Source: Isoetes taiwanensis (Eukaryota; Streptophyta; Lycopodiopsida; Isoetales; Isoetaceae). From it: a stretch of 64,000 nucleotides of DNA. The notes beneath the pieces are model-generated. The model saw only the letters and a list, made by a program, of their open reading frames with translations, searched no databases and was not told where the DNA came from. The translations under genes were made by a program, and so were the position numbers. Positions 12,190-23,873 of the stretch are shown piece by piece; positions within the stretch are counted from its first letter, which is position 1; the number at the start of each line of letters is the position of its first letter. The DNA is taken from assembly GCA_021234155.1 (NCBI GenBank), contig JAJEKV010000095.1, positions 1,758,043 to 1,822,042 on the forward strand, written 5' to 3'.

Positions 12190-13290
12190 ATGCCATCCAA
12201 CTAAGATCCTATAAAGATTTTTCTAGAGCCCAAGACCTAGAAAAGTTTCTCTAGATACTATGAGATTCCATCAATGTTCGGGTTATATTCCCAAGATCTC
12301 AGACATTCCTCTAGGAATTGTAGAAATTCGAGTAGAAATCAATTTTAAAGTCATGCGATGAAGATTCTATAGAGACTTCCAAGATTCCACCAAGTGATTC
12401 CTTAGGATTTCTTTTTTTAGATTCTTAAAGATTCCCTTCTTTGAGATTCCCCTAGATTCCCAAAGCTTATCCTAAGATTCCTCAAGATTCCATGTAGATT
12501 CTTTTCCAAGATTTCCTTAGATTCTATGAAGACTCCCAGAACACACCTAGTGTCAAAGATTCCCCTAGATCCCCTTTGGATTCCTTCTCAATTCCCTCAA
12601 AATTCCATAAACATCCACCAGATTCCAAGGTCTCTACAAAGAGATTCCCTAGATTTTCAAAGATTATCTCGAAGATTCCTTTAGATTCCTAAGACTCATG
12701 CAGATTCTCCTAGATTCCCTTTAGATTCTATCAAGATTCCACTAGATTCTCAAAAAATTCCATCAAGATTCCCCTATATTCTCAAACATTTTGAAGATTC
12801 TCTTACATTCCCCTTCCTTTTGATTCCCATAGATTCCTTAAGATTCTTTGACATTTTGATTCCAAGGTTATCCCAAGATTCCTTTTGTATATTCTTAAAC
12901 ATTCTCTTTAAGATTCCCTTTAGATTCCCAAACATATTCCTAAGATTCCTCTAGTTTCTCCAAGATTCCACGCAGATTCTTCTAGATTCCTTAGATTCTA
13001 TGAAGATTCCTCCAGAGAAATTACCCTAATGCCAAAAGATTCCTAGATACCTTGAATCTCCTCAAGGAGCCCCAAGATTCCACAAACCTTTAAGATTCCT
13101 AAACCTTTTTTTGATGGTTTTCTTTAGATTCCCCAGATTCTTTTGAGACTTACAGATTCCCTTGATTTTAAAGATTATCCCAAGATTCCTCTAGATCCCC
13201 TTAAGTTTCTACATAGATTCTCTCGATTCCTTAGATTCTATGAATATTCCCTAGATTATCCAACATTGCACTAATGATAAACCACTACTC
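12190..13290. repeat. AGATTCC degenerate array
   Basis: About 1.1 kb of imperfect AGATTCC, CTAGATTCC and AAGATTCC words, the longest such array in the window, directly right of a TA tract. Words of this type contain both TTC and, on the other strand, GAA at irregular spacing, so partial heat-shock-element matches are expected by composition. AGATT also fits the type-B ARR core; no function is claimed. Confidence 0.8.
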
Positions 13291-13759
13291 ATTGGAAAAC
13301 TTTGATGAGAGGAACTAAAGGCGCGGTTCCACTTTGATCCGAAAGACCTCCATCGCGAAGATAAAGTCAAGCTAAGACGATTTAGGTGCGAAGTCAAGAA
13401 AGTTTATAATTAATAAGTTAAGCACCTCACTATCTTTTCATTAAATAAAGGGTGCCACCTCACCTCCTTAATATAAAAAATTCTAATTTAATAAGAAAAA
13501 TGAATGGCTAGGATTTCTCCTCCCCCCTTTTGATCTCATGGTTAAGATTGGTTGCACCAAATAACCAATTTTGAGGAAGCTTTCTTGCACCTTTCTTATA
13601 AAAATCAAGGGCCATGATTTCTCCCTTTGATCCGATGGTCCGTGGATGTGTTGTGGTGCTCCTCATGTACGGCCATGTATGCCCTTATGCATGACTCATC
13701 CATAATCCAATGGCTCACGCCAAGGCCACTCAATCAATATCCCTAATCCCACTCTGGTA
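13093..13759. repeat. Tandem duplication B, copy 1
   Basis: Direct repeat with 13764-14427, covering the end of the AGATTCC array, AACATTGCAC, GGCGCGG-TTCCACTTTGATCC, AATTAATAAGTT, GGTGCCACCTCACC, TTTTGATCTCATGGTTA, ATCAAGGGCCATGATTT and CCACTCAATCAA. The right half is related to family M (compare 59868-60080 on the other strand). Confidence 0.85.
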
Positions 13760-13763
13760 GAGA

Positions 13764-14427
13764 AGATTCCTAAACCTTTTTGATGGTTTCTTAGATTCCC
13801 CTAGATTTCCTTTTTGAGATCTCTATAGATTCCCTTGATTTTTAAAGATATCCCAAGATTTCTCCTCTAGATCCCCTTAGTTTCTACATACAGATTCCTA
13901 TTCCCTTAGATTCTAAGTGAATATTCCCACTATCCAACATTGCACGGAATGACGCCAAACCACTACCACACAAAGAATCCTGCGAGTAGGAATCCAAAGG
14001 CGCGGGTTCCACTTTGATCCCAGACCTCCATCTACTGCCAAGACGACGCAGTAGCGAAGCTTCCAAGAAAGCTTCATAATTAATAAGTTGCCACCTCACT
14101 ATCTTTCATTAAATAAAGCGGTGCCACCTCACCCTTAACATAAAAAATTTAATTTAATAAGAAAACAAATGCCAGGGATTTCTCCTCCTCCCCCCTTTTG
14201 ATCTCATGGTTACATTGGTTGCACCAAATCCACTTTTTGAGGAAGCTTTGCACCTTTCTTATAAAAAATCAAGGGCCATGATTTCAGCCCCCTTTGATCC
14301 GATGGTCTTGATGTGTTAGATGTTCTCGATGTATGGCCATGCATGCCCCATGCATGACTCATCCATAATCCACGTATTCACGCCGCTACCACTCAATCAA
14401 ATAATATCCCCAATCCCACTTCGTGAT
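13764..14427. repeat. Tandem duplication B, copy 2
   Basis: Second copy of 13093-13759 (664 vs 667 bp), adjacent and co-oriented. Nearly all differences are small indels or local replacements, while the block order is fully conserved. Confidence 0.85.
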
Positions 14428-17180
14428 ACGTGTTACATTTTAACATAATATATACAATCTACGGGTACATCAAGCTAAGGCAATACATAATAATTTTATA
14501 CATATAATGATATACAAGTTAGACTATCAACCTGCTTATCAACTACGCTTACGAATATCCTGTGAATAAAAAATAACAGCTATTAAAGAGTTGGGTAACT
14601 TAGAATTGAGTTAGATGTCATCGGCAAAATGACAAAATCCTGTTTGTTCAAGCCAAATTCAGGTATCATCATAATCTAACATTTATTGTCATCATATACT
14701 CTGACAAACGGTTGTGATGCATCTAGTTAAACTAAATTCCTCGACTAATAGCCATTCAACGAAGCTCTCACATCGCTTATTAGAACTTCTCAATCTAAGA
14801 CTCGAAATAAATTTGAATAAATTAAAGAATTTTGTACCAAATCGACCTACACATGCATCGAATTTCAGAGTGAGGAATTTACTATAAAGATCTTGGTACC
14901 GAGTTTTATTTGTCTATGTTAATGATCCTATTACTAGTTAGACAAATAAGAAAGTCAAAAGTTGTCCACCAATTTAAGTCAACTAATACAACAAAGGTAA
15001 AAGCATCATGATCCCATGCCAAAGTTCCCAATGTAGAAAGTTTCTAATTTTGTCAAATGATAATTTTGTTTAACAAAATGTTTGACATACGCCACATGTA
15101 ATTTTTAATGCTAATGCAAAAACACTCGCTGACATTCCATGCATCTTCTTTCTCAAAAAAGAACCTCTTACTTAATTTACGCATCTAGTCAAAATAGAGA
15201 AAAAGTTCTCTAGTTCTACATGAGGAGCCAAACAACAAATACATAGATAGCAAATGATGGAATAAACCCCTGAGCTCACCATAGTTGGGATTTGAACATG
15301 TTAACTGCTTGGAAAATTAGGGTAGTAAAGTCTCCACCCTTTTAACTAGATTAACCACATATTAAAAAGATGCAGACTATGCAAAATGGGGTAAAACCAT
15401 TAAGAACATGGGATTATAACATTGGAAATATAGAGCACGTGGTTTGATGACGAGTGCTTTGCTTGGATATTCACTGAGATGCAAGTAGGGAATAAGAGAG
15501 GCCATTATTTTACCAATAAAGTAACTAGAATCAATGTGGGAACACTAGATTTCAGCGAGTCTAACTAGCTCCACAATAACTATCTAAAATTTTCTCATCA
15601 TGTGGCTTCACTCAATTATAATTGCATTAAAGTTGTGGTCCTATGTCTTTGGATTATGGAACCTTTGAGTTATTGTCTCGTATGTAGTTAATTTCATTAA
15701 GTTCTCGCAGGAACTTAATGACCATTGGTTCAAGATAAACATTGGATATAAGAGCCACATGCCTTTTTAGCTAATATACCCCTTAGATCACTTGATATAA
15801 CCGGAAGACTATATTGATTAATTAAAGGACATATCTCTTGAAAAGTTTGTAACAACTTTATAATGCCACATAATCAAGATTATATTTTACCAACGTAACT
15901 AATAGAGCTAAACAAAGTTTTTTCACGTATTCGAGACCATAGATTACCTCAAGTACAGATCGATCACCCTCGCTTGCATATGATTTATATTCTCCACTCC
16001 ACAATCAAGCCATGGTAGTCTGAACTCAAAGGAAGATCACAAAATAATATTATTCCGGCGACTTCCTTCCAAACATAACCCATCTTAAGCTAATCCAGTT
16101 GATTCTGGCTAAGCTACCATGGTATGCATATACTCTGCCGTGAGCTGACAACCACCACGCTTATTTTAACTCTTATTGGCCAGGCCCATCAATATTTTCA
16201 TGTGGATTGCACCCATAAAAGAGACACTTAGTCCTTGGAAAATAATACTCATTAAACAACAAGGCCATGTGCTAATGGGATATTAGTCAGTATCCATAAG
16301 TAAAGCAAGCCCAAACTTAAAGGCAGGATAGTATTCAAACAAAGCTTATTAAGGCATTCATGAAACAATGTCCTCTTGGCGCCCAGATTTATTTAGAATA
16401 CCTACAATCGGTTGCCAAATTAAAAAATGAAGAGAAAAAATGGAAATTAGCATTTCCTGTGATATATCCAAATTGGCAAATTGTTGAGCAACAAAAGCAA
16501 CAACCTGATTGAACTTTGAAATATTGCACCAAATAACAAACACATTTTCTTTTACTTTAAAGCAGCATTATCACAACAATTTGGGAAATATATGGCTAAG
16601 ATTATTTTAGATCTTCCTCTTGTCCAACGATGCTCGCACAAAAAATAGAGGTTGTTTACGGGAGTTAATGGCCATGATTCTAATCAGCTTCCTAAAATTG
16701 AGACAAATGTATTTCCATTTATTTGACATGCTTACCTTAGATATTTCAAAAATATGCACCTAGCATCATTTGAACTCCCATTGATCTTTCTCCAACTAAG
16801 TCCCCTTTGCACTAAGAATGGGGCTTCCCTTTGGACATTTATACACATCCTTTCTTATCTGCTGCTGTAAGTAAAACCAGGTTTTATGAAGAACTCAAAG
16901 TGAAGTTTTCTTTGAAGTTTCCTTTAATTGGATGAAGTGGTATATATATATATATGTGACTAAGTTGTATAACCAAATAAGGGCTACACCAACCCCAACT
17001 TATACCTTCACAAAGGCAAACTCCCTGTTTGCATAGACTGTAATCAACGCGGGTAACCTGCAAACATAGAATATCTTTTTAGCATGTCTCTAGATTATCT
17101 TGAAGCTATGGGAGATTTGTACTCAGTTGAACTGCTATAACAGCTGCAAGAAGGAGAAGACTGGGATGCTTCACAAAGAC
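14428..17180. other. No recognisable gene (2.7 kb)
   Basis: AT-rich anonymous sequence. No long frame, no clear exon and no terminal repeats were found. It contains the Pol III-like boxes described at 15287-15348 and a short TA run at 16941-16955. Weak resemblance to a retrotransposon 3' end near 15.9-16.1 kb was considered and not accepted. Confidence 0.5.
15287..15348 (-). mobile_element. Possible tRNA-derived SINE promoter (A and B boxes)
   Basis: On the minus strand TAGTTAAAAGGGTGG (15348-15334) resembles a Pol III A-box, and GTTCAAATCCC (15297-15287) matches a B-box, 36 bp downstream, within the usual tRNA/SINE range. The intervening sequence does not fold as a tRNA by eye. No 3' tail or target duplication was defined, so this could be chance. 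Confidence 0.3.
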
Positions 17181-17379
17181 TAACTCCTTGATCTTGTCAC
17201 AAATATTAAAGACTGCCTTTATTATGTTGACTTATATTCTACACACCTGGAAACACATATTAAAACAATCAATGCACTCCAAAGTAACCAGCACTCACAT
17301 CGAGCCTTCTACAATCTCCACGGCTCTCAGTGAAGGCAGCTTTTGGAATACTCTTGCAAAGTCTCATACCAGAAATAAG

Positions 17380-17470
17380 GCAATAATGAAGGCAGTATTT
17401 GAACTTGGCATTTCCCTAAAAATTTTAAGGGCTTTATTTACCCGCCCACTGCCAGCAATCAGAGAATCTA
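17380..17470 (-). pseudogene. PPR-like fragment
   Basis: The minus strand reads SLIAGSGRVNKALKIFREMP, matching the shape of a pentatricopeptide repeat (small residues, G-R-V, A-L-K-I-F, M-P). PPR proteins act in organelle RNA processing. Only about one motif is visible and in-frame stops follow within 15 codons. If real it is a broken or captured scrap; one motif is weak evidence. Confidence 0.25.
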
Positions 17471-17628
17471 TGAAACATCTGGTTTAGGCATTCCCTCAAA
17501 AATGTCAAAGTGTAAGGCATCGCTGAGATGTGGGGAGCTTTTATCGCCCAGTGCAGTAAAGCAAGAGCTCCAAGAAATGCACAGAATTGATTAAGCGGCA
17601 GATTCAAAGCATATTTAACTCAGATGAC

Positions 17629-17844
17629 TTACGTGGAGGAAGTTCCAAAGAAGATACATTGAGTAAGATATATGATCCATTTCAGCATAGCCCAAACCAA
17701 TAACCAAGATAGATTTGCATCTGTAAGAACTTCTGTAAGCATGTTTAAGCCACATAGAATTGCCTTCTGAACTTCAACATTGGAAGGTGAATCTTCAACT
17801 TTAAGTTGCCTATCTGGAAGATTGAGGTACGACTCTTGTCCCAT
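17629..17844 (-). CDS. Possible exon, unknown protein
   Basis: Open 71-codon minus-strand frame starting ATG after CTGCAAAG, with protein-like composition (MGQESYLNLPDRQLKVEDSP, then VQKAILCGLNMLTEVLTD). The second part could form an amphipathic helix. No domain is recognised and no partner exon was proven. It lies about 150 bp upstream (in minus-strand sense) of the PPR-like scrap but belongs to no recognised gene. Confidence 0.2.
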   Translation of the reverse strand: MGQESYLNLPDRQLKVEDSPSNVEVQKAILCGLNMLTEVLTDANLSWLLVWAMLKWIIYLTQCIFFGTSST

Positions 17845-18724
17845 CTTTGCAGCTGAAAGAGATCAAAGCTTCACTGTAAAACTTTCCATACACCATAATG
17901 CTATTTGATGTAGGGCAAGTAAAGCTTGCTTCTATGTGGTCTATTACACGCTTTTAGTGCATGTCAACAAATTCTTTTTACTGATAACCATTCTTTACAT
18001 CTTCTGTTTCATCTGTCAATGTTGGACACACCAAAGCAGTGGCTCTAATTTCAACCATAGCCCTGTGTAGAAAAAGAAGCGAACTGTTAAAGAGAGGATA
18101 CCAATTATATGCAAAAAGTAGAGACTTACACTTTCAGCAAAGATGAAACTTGCACAAATAAGACAAGCATAGACAGAAGCTCTGTGCAATTCCGAAATAG
18201 TTATGTATCTCTTTCTATTCTCTTTCTTTCTTCTGCAGTTGTCATTAAAGACCAGTATATGACAAGAGAAGCTGCATTAGAAGCTAATGTACAAAGCCAT
18301 GCTTACTACATCACAGTTCTTGAGTGTTGTTGACATCTCACAATGCAATCAGCCAGAAATCAATACTCATTGTTGAGGATCAAGACCAAGCTGACTAGCC
18401 ATATATAATAGATTTCCTCCAAAGTATTCGCAAAGAAGTTTACGGAATGAGAGAAGACCTGGCGCTGATGAACAGCATGAATCTGAGATCTAAGCTTCCA
18501 AACTTGTAGGTTAAGAAGACATATTAAGCATGGCTGAACTTCATAAATGAAGTAGTTCCATGTCTGCACCTCGCATGAAGATCATCACTATGGTTAGGCA
18601 AGGAGCAACCTCTACCATGCTTGCATGAAAAAGAGGGCATGCTTTTAGACCATAGTACAGGAAATTATGGCCCACATCCAGTTGCCAACAAAATTGGTTT
18701 TGGCTTTGATGCTATGACTCTACT

Positions 18725-19005
18725 GTCACATAGATTTAAAGAAAATTTGAAGAGCTATAACTCCCAACTTGTAGCTCCTTGTTTCTTTTGAAGTGTAAAT
18801 ACATTTTGAAACGACACAAGTTGCCCTACAAAGTGTGTTAGGAGGCATAGTTTTCCAAAAATTGAAGCGAATCACTTAAAACTTGTATTGAACTTCTGTT
18901 GTCACAAATTTACAGCAGCAACTTTGAAGATCGACAACTTCCCTAACCGTAGCTCTGTTTTGACGTGTAACTACATTTCGGAAATGGCACAAGTAGCACT
19001 ATAAG
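18725..19005. repeat. Diverged direct repeat pair (~110 bp)
   Basis: 18725-18840 and 18901-19005 share ordered words: GTCACA..ATTTA, TTTGAAGA, ACTTCC/ACTCCC, GTAGCTC, TGT-TTTGA, GTGTAA-TACATTT and CACAAGT. This looks like an old internal duplication. No coding function is suggested. Confidence 0.5.
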
Positions 19006-19727
19006 GACATAGAATAAATATGGACAAGACAGAAACTTAGCATCATTAAAGGCCCTCTTACAGATTGCGGTTTCTTCTACAATCTCCAGAAGCACATCTG
19101 TCTGATGCCCTGGCTATATATTCAAATGCCTATTTATGGAGTCTGTAGCAAAGCTTGAGCAAGCTCAACCTCCCTTGCATCGTGATCAATAAAATGCAAG
19201 ATCCAGGATACCTGACTAATAAGCCTATGAAGGTAGTTGACAATTAGTGATAGATAGGCAACATACCTTAAGGATTTTGATCTTTGTAACCCTAAACCTC
19301 AGCATGTAGCATAACAGGGCAGCTCTACAACTAGAAACAGGTCGAAAATTTAAGTCCAGCATAGATAACCAGCACAAAGATTACAATAAGAAACAAGCTT
19401 TTACGACGTGGGCAACAAAGAGGAAGATCTGTTTCAGACCTGGAAATGTTGGAATGCAAGCCGGGTCAGAAAAAATGGAAGTATATATGCATTCCATAAA
19501 TTCTATTTTATTCATTAAATCAGGTTTAGAGATGACTTCAAGTCCCTCCATCATTCCAGTGTTCATTAGCTGCCATTCTTATTTCTGTAGTTGCAATTTC
19601 TCCAATTCCCTACATATGATACCACACAATAAACTTTGCAATCCCTTTAGATAGAGACATAATAAACTTGTGCAACTGTACAACCATCTGTATTAAAAGG
19701 AAAATCAAAGGAAAACCAATGCCTTAC

Positions 19728-19886
19728 CATAGCTATCCTTCTTATCCAAGGAACCTTTGCTCTAGCCTTCATATCAAGCTTTTCAGCATCCTGGGCATGC
19801 CCGAGCTAGCTATGGTAGAAATTCCATGGAACGTTAGATTCACATCCTGGCATGCCCGAGCCACAGCCTTTTCGACATCATCGACT
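19728..19886 (-). pseudogene. Possible exon with internal repeat and frameshift
   Basis: Bounded on the minus strand by TTTTAG at 19887 and ATG|GTAAGG at 19728. One frame gives VDDVEKAVARACQDVNLTF; after a one-base shift a second gives QDAEKLDMKARAKVPWIRR. The words ARACQD are encoded twice, so there is an internal duplication. No family is recognised. The frameshift suggests a broken gene or a sequence error. Confidence 0.35.
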
Positions 19887-19889
19887 CTA

Positions 19890-20846
19890 AAACCCAGAAT
19901 ATAGATTGATATAAGAGTCATAAATCACCCAAAAGCCATGCAACAGTCATCAACGACTTTGATAAGCAAAACGACACATCAAAGCCAAAATACCTCTTTT
20001 CGGCTAAAACCATTAAAACAGATCCTCTAGTAGCTGCCAGAATGTGATATTCTGAGACCTGAACTCTGTTTTGCAAAGATATTAAAGCCCAATATGAAAT
20101 GGTTCATCCCCAGTTAAATTAGCTGAAGCTTGTGGATGAAATCCCCGAAGACAACTCCTAAAGCCGAAGGAGGCCGAAAAATTGACGGCAAGATTCGGGT
20201 TTTAAGCTCCATAAACAAATCCTGTTATAAGTTTCCCTAGTTCTGCCACAGCTGAACAACAATCGCCAGAGTCATAAGCGGGAATGATGCAGCCACTCGA
20301 ACAACCGGATTAGATGTCAAAAGACACTGAGATGGCGACCAAAATGGCCAGTGGAAAGAATCCGGACCACCTGTATTTTAAAGCTGAGGTGCAGATCCGG
20401 ACATGCATTTTGTGGTTAAGCCCCATTCCACCGACCAAACATCCATCAGGCAGCTATCCGACAGAACAATACCTCTTATTCTTAGTTTTTGGCCATGATG
20501 CCTTTTAACTCTGCCGAAAGGATGCTCCAAATTGGAAAGCAGAGGGGAAAAGGCCATGACCAGACCCCTATGGTTACCTACGGTCTAGATAGAAAATCCT
20601 CGGAAATCCAATGGCTCATATTAAAAGTTTCTCCCAAATAGGTGGGATCATGAGGTGGCCCCATCTGAACTGTAGATCTTGCACCTTCGATGGCTAAAGT
20701 CGTGACACTCAGCCTTTATACCCAAGGGGGTGTTGGGGCTGCTTGGCATGTTTTCATCTCAACCTGATCTCAAAGAATGACGGTCAGCCATACACACCCA
20801 AATCTCTACTTATATAAGGTTTATATAATTGTATATATATACTGAT
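19890..20846. other. No gene; diverged family-M-like right half
   Basis: No coding block is recognised. 20560-20830 resembles family M in layout (CCAATGGCTCA, GTCGTGACAC-TCAG, TATATAATTGTATATATA) but is strongly diverged. It leads into a short TA-rich run at 20831-20855 where the 2.1 kb duplicated sequence begins. Confidence 0.4.
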
Positions 20847-22999
20847 ATATATACACACTATCTTTCACTAGGATCTAATCTAGCTTAAGATTCTACTACT
20901 AACTTGGTCCTGACCGGCTAGAGAGGGTCAGCCCCGAACTACCCAAAGCTCTTAATCCATGAGAGTACCACATGACTATTCTAATGTATATTTCAATATT
21001 TTCAGATATCGCGATTTCTCTCTCTTTTCAATACAAAGAAAGTAGAAAGTATAGCAAGTGAAAAAGGGTACAAGAACTTCCCTATATTCATAGCAATATT
21101 ACATCTTCGCTGGGATCGCGATCACCGTGGTAAATGTTTCATATTTGTGATGAAATTCCAACTTTCATGTAAACGGTTACAACCTAGGAAGCACCAGACA
21201 ATTGGAGGAGAGAACCCGCGACTGCACCAATCGCGCAAACGCGAGCGTGAATTCCTGAATTATGCGCCGCAAGGTACATTGGCCCTCACTATCACCGATC
21301 ACCACTGTATCCTTTTGTCTCCGAAAACATGAACAAGAAAAAGAAGGAATCTAGAAATCTTAAGTATCATTAAATGGAATAAACTCAAATCGAAGCTTAA
21401 ACAAATGTAGTCACCAAATGCACAAAAGAGCATTATAGATGAACAATACTATAGCATATGGTCCAAATTAGTTCCTATCCCAATATAAACCGATATGAGT
21501 GTTTACGTGACAAACACCGTATCATGTCAAAGTTTCATTTCGGAAAGCAAAAGTATATGGTAACCCTATCTCATTAGGGCAATCAAATTCTTTAGGCAAA
21601 ATGTTTAACCTGAATTACATTCCTAGCAAAATCTCAGCGCTTTTAAGCAAACACCTATATAGTCTCAACCTTTGCATTTCTTAAGCCTCAATACTGGCAT
21701 AAAGTTAAGAATTATGTTCACCATATGCTAACAATTAAGCATACAATAGCATAAAGAGTGTAGACGAAATTCAAAAGAGACAAATTTCAAAAATATGAGA
21801 TGATTTTGATTCTCAAAGTAAATCTAACCAATAAACAATTTAAAAATAAGATAGAACCTCAATGGTATCAGCCTCCGTAATTCATGGTCATTTTTGTTGA
21901 AAATCATTTCATTAATACTGGACAATGTTGTGCATAGCAAAATCATTTGCCATCCATTATCTTGGAGTCCAAATAGAAGCATCTTTCAGCCTATGGCAAC
22001 CCTCGCATACAACGACCATCAAAGATCCTAAATATGGGATGAGTGGCTATTCTCCACTGCAAATCCGCACATGCCTTCCTTGTTCCTGGGCTCTAAAATG
22101 GAGATTCGAATTATTCTATGGTTACGCGTATTCGACATGCATTTTCAAGCTCCTAGTTATGGCACAAAGATATCCCATCAAAATTGATCTTCATCCCGCT
22201 AGAGGAAGAAGCGTAACTATGGCATAGAATCAATCTCGTCTAACGAATTGGTGCATCTATTTCCACAAACACCTAGATACCTAGCCTCTGGTCATTGCTA
22301 TCGCATTGTTAGCCGCTTTTACCCTAAACGATTTTCAGAAGACCTTAAAAAATTAAATGTTGAACATATTTTCCAAGGTCTAATATTATACCACAATTTA
22401 ATTTTGTGGCACAAATAAATTCTCACAATATTGGCTCAGAATCCTGGTGAAATTCACACCCGCTTAGAGAATGTTTGCCTTAGAGAACTTTTTGCAAATG
22501 CATTCACCATAAAACAGAGTTAAGGCAAGATTCCCATATCACATATTTTATATTCTTGTATTTTTTAAAATATTTGCGGAACTTACACCATATGCCATAT
22601 TGGTGCTATATGGTTGTATGCCCCTAAAATCCACAGATCATGCCATTTTCACGTCCTTGTCGATTTAGCAAAGCCCCATACATTACGGGGTATGGGTACA
22701 CCCAATAAACAATACATAGTTCTTTGCAGTCTTTATAGCTACCTAAAATTTTAAATTTTAAGTTTCCCACCAAATAGTTAAATTTAGTCGGAGGATAAGC
22801 CATCACATGTGTTGTATCTCAAGTAATTTGTGTTTCAAATTCCAGCAAGGCTCCGTGATTTGCACAACTCTAGTAATTTGAGCTTATGCCGGGGAGTTAC
22901 GCATCAAGCAAATTGGCTCCAAGTTTTCCACAAATGCCGCCTTCTAGCTCTTGTGTTTCAATACCTACGCCTCTATTATATATTTATATATTTATATAT
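20847..22999 (+). repeat. 2.1 kb direct repeat, copy 1
   Basis: Aligns end to end with 23874-26010. Landmarks: CACTATCTTTCACTAG, GATTCTACTACTAACTTGG, ATTTCAATATTTTCAGATAT, GGAGGAGAGAACCC, CATTATAGATGAACAATAC, AAAATCATTTGCCATCCATT and TTAAATGTTGAACATATTTT. The arrangement repeat-spacer-repeat could be a non-autonomous LTR element, but TG..CA ends, a convincing primer-binding site and target duplication were not seen. A segmental duplication is equally possible. No ORF of note. Confidence 0.8.
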
Positions 23000-23873
23000 G
23001 GTATAGGCACCTGCACCTCCTACCGCAGGAAGCAGAGTCCCTAATGGAATTTAGCATGTAATGCTAGGTAACATAGGGTACTCAGCATTTATGCTAGGAC
23101 CCTACATACTCCTCGGGTAGAAGCAACAGAATTTTAAAGATAAAGTATATAACTCGGAGACCATAATCTTAGTGGTCTTCACAAGAGTTTCAAGAAGCCT
23201 AATATTTTTATTTCTTGAACCATAGAATTTTGTCATCATTCTCAGGGCCCCAACCGGTGTCATCTACAAAGTGCAAGTTAAAAGAGCAGAAACAATAGAT
23301 GTAAAAGTAAAAGCAGAGAAGCAATCATGGAGAAGAGTAGGTTCTCGTCATCTCTTTTCAAACACTTGTACATGAGGACTAGCTCTAAGCCCCAAAGTAC
23401 ACATGCAATCATGAGAAAACATTCAATAAAATAGTTCAAGAAATATACATTAATAACCAATGCAAGAGTGGTGTCATAAGGGTATTATCGCAGAAAGGTT
23501 ATCTCTTACTTCATGTCCCCGCACAAGAGGACCCGCAAAGATATCCGGGTTATTCTATTCCGCATAAGCAGGTGATTAGTTTCCTAAGTCTCCAAAAGTA
23601 CTTAAGCACTCTCATGAGATAAACGTCAAAGATGTTAGTTCAAGAGCAATGTATTAGTAAATCAATTCAATAGCCACACAAAGATATAATCTAAAATGTA
23701 ATCTCATTTCATGTCTCTGCATAAGAAGACTAGTTTCCTAAGCCTCAAAGCACGGAAGCAAATTAGAGATGTATTATATTCATCAATCAAGGGAAGTGTA
23801 TTAGGTTTTAGTCATCTCATGTGACTCGTGGAGGAAAGAGTCAAGTCCCAGAACAAGAAAATGCATGTTTTAA
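23000..23873. other. Spacer between 2.1 kb repeats
   Basis: 874 bp with no ORF over 60 codons and no gag/pol motif. A purine-rich word GTGGAGGAAAGAG (about 23829-23841) sits about 33 bp before copy 2, where a polypurine tract would lie in an LTR element, but a purine run this short is weak evidence. The phrase TTTCATGTCT-TGCATAAGA / CTTCATGTCCCCGCACAAGA recurs internally. Confidence 0.4.

Noticed and set aside
15900-16140. Copia RNase H or 3' end on the minus strand (GCAGAGTATATGCA resembling an AEYM motif)
   Set aside because: Only four residues match, stops follow at once, and no other pol motif is present.
21863-21871. TGGTATCAG as an LTR-retrotransposon primer-binding site
   Set aside because: It lies within the 2.1 kb repeat, not directly after it, and its counterpart in copy 2 is altered. 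Nine bases are not enough.
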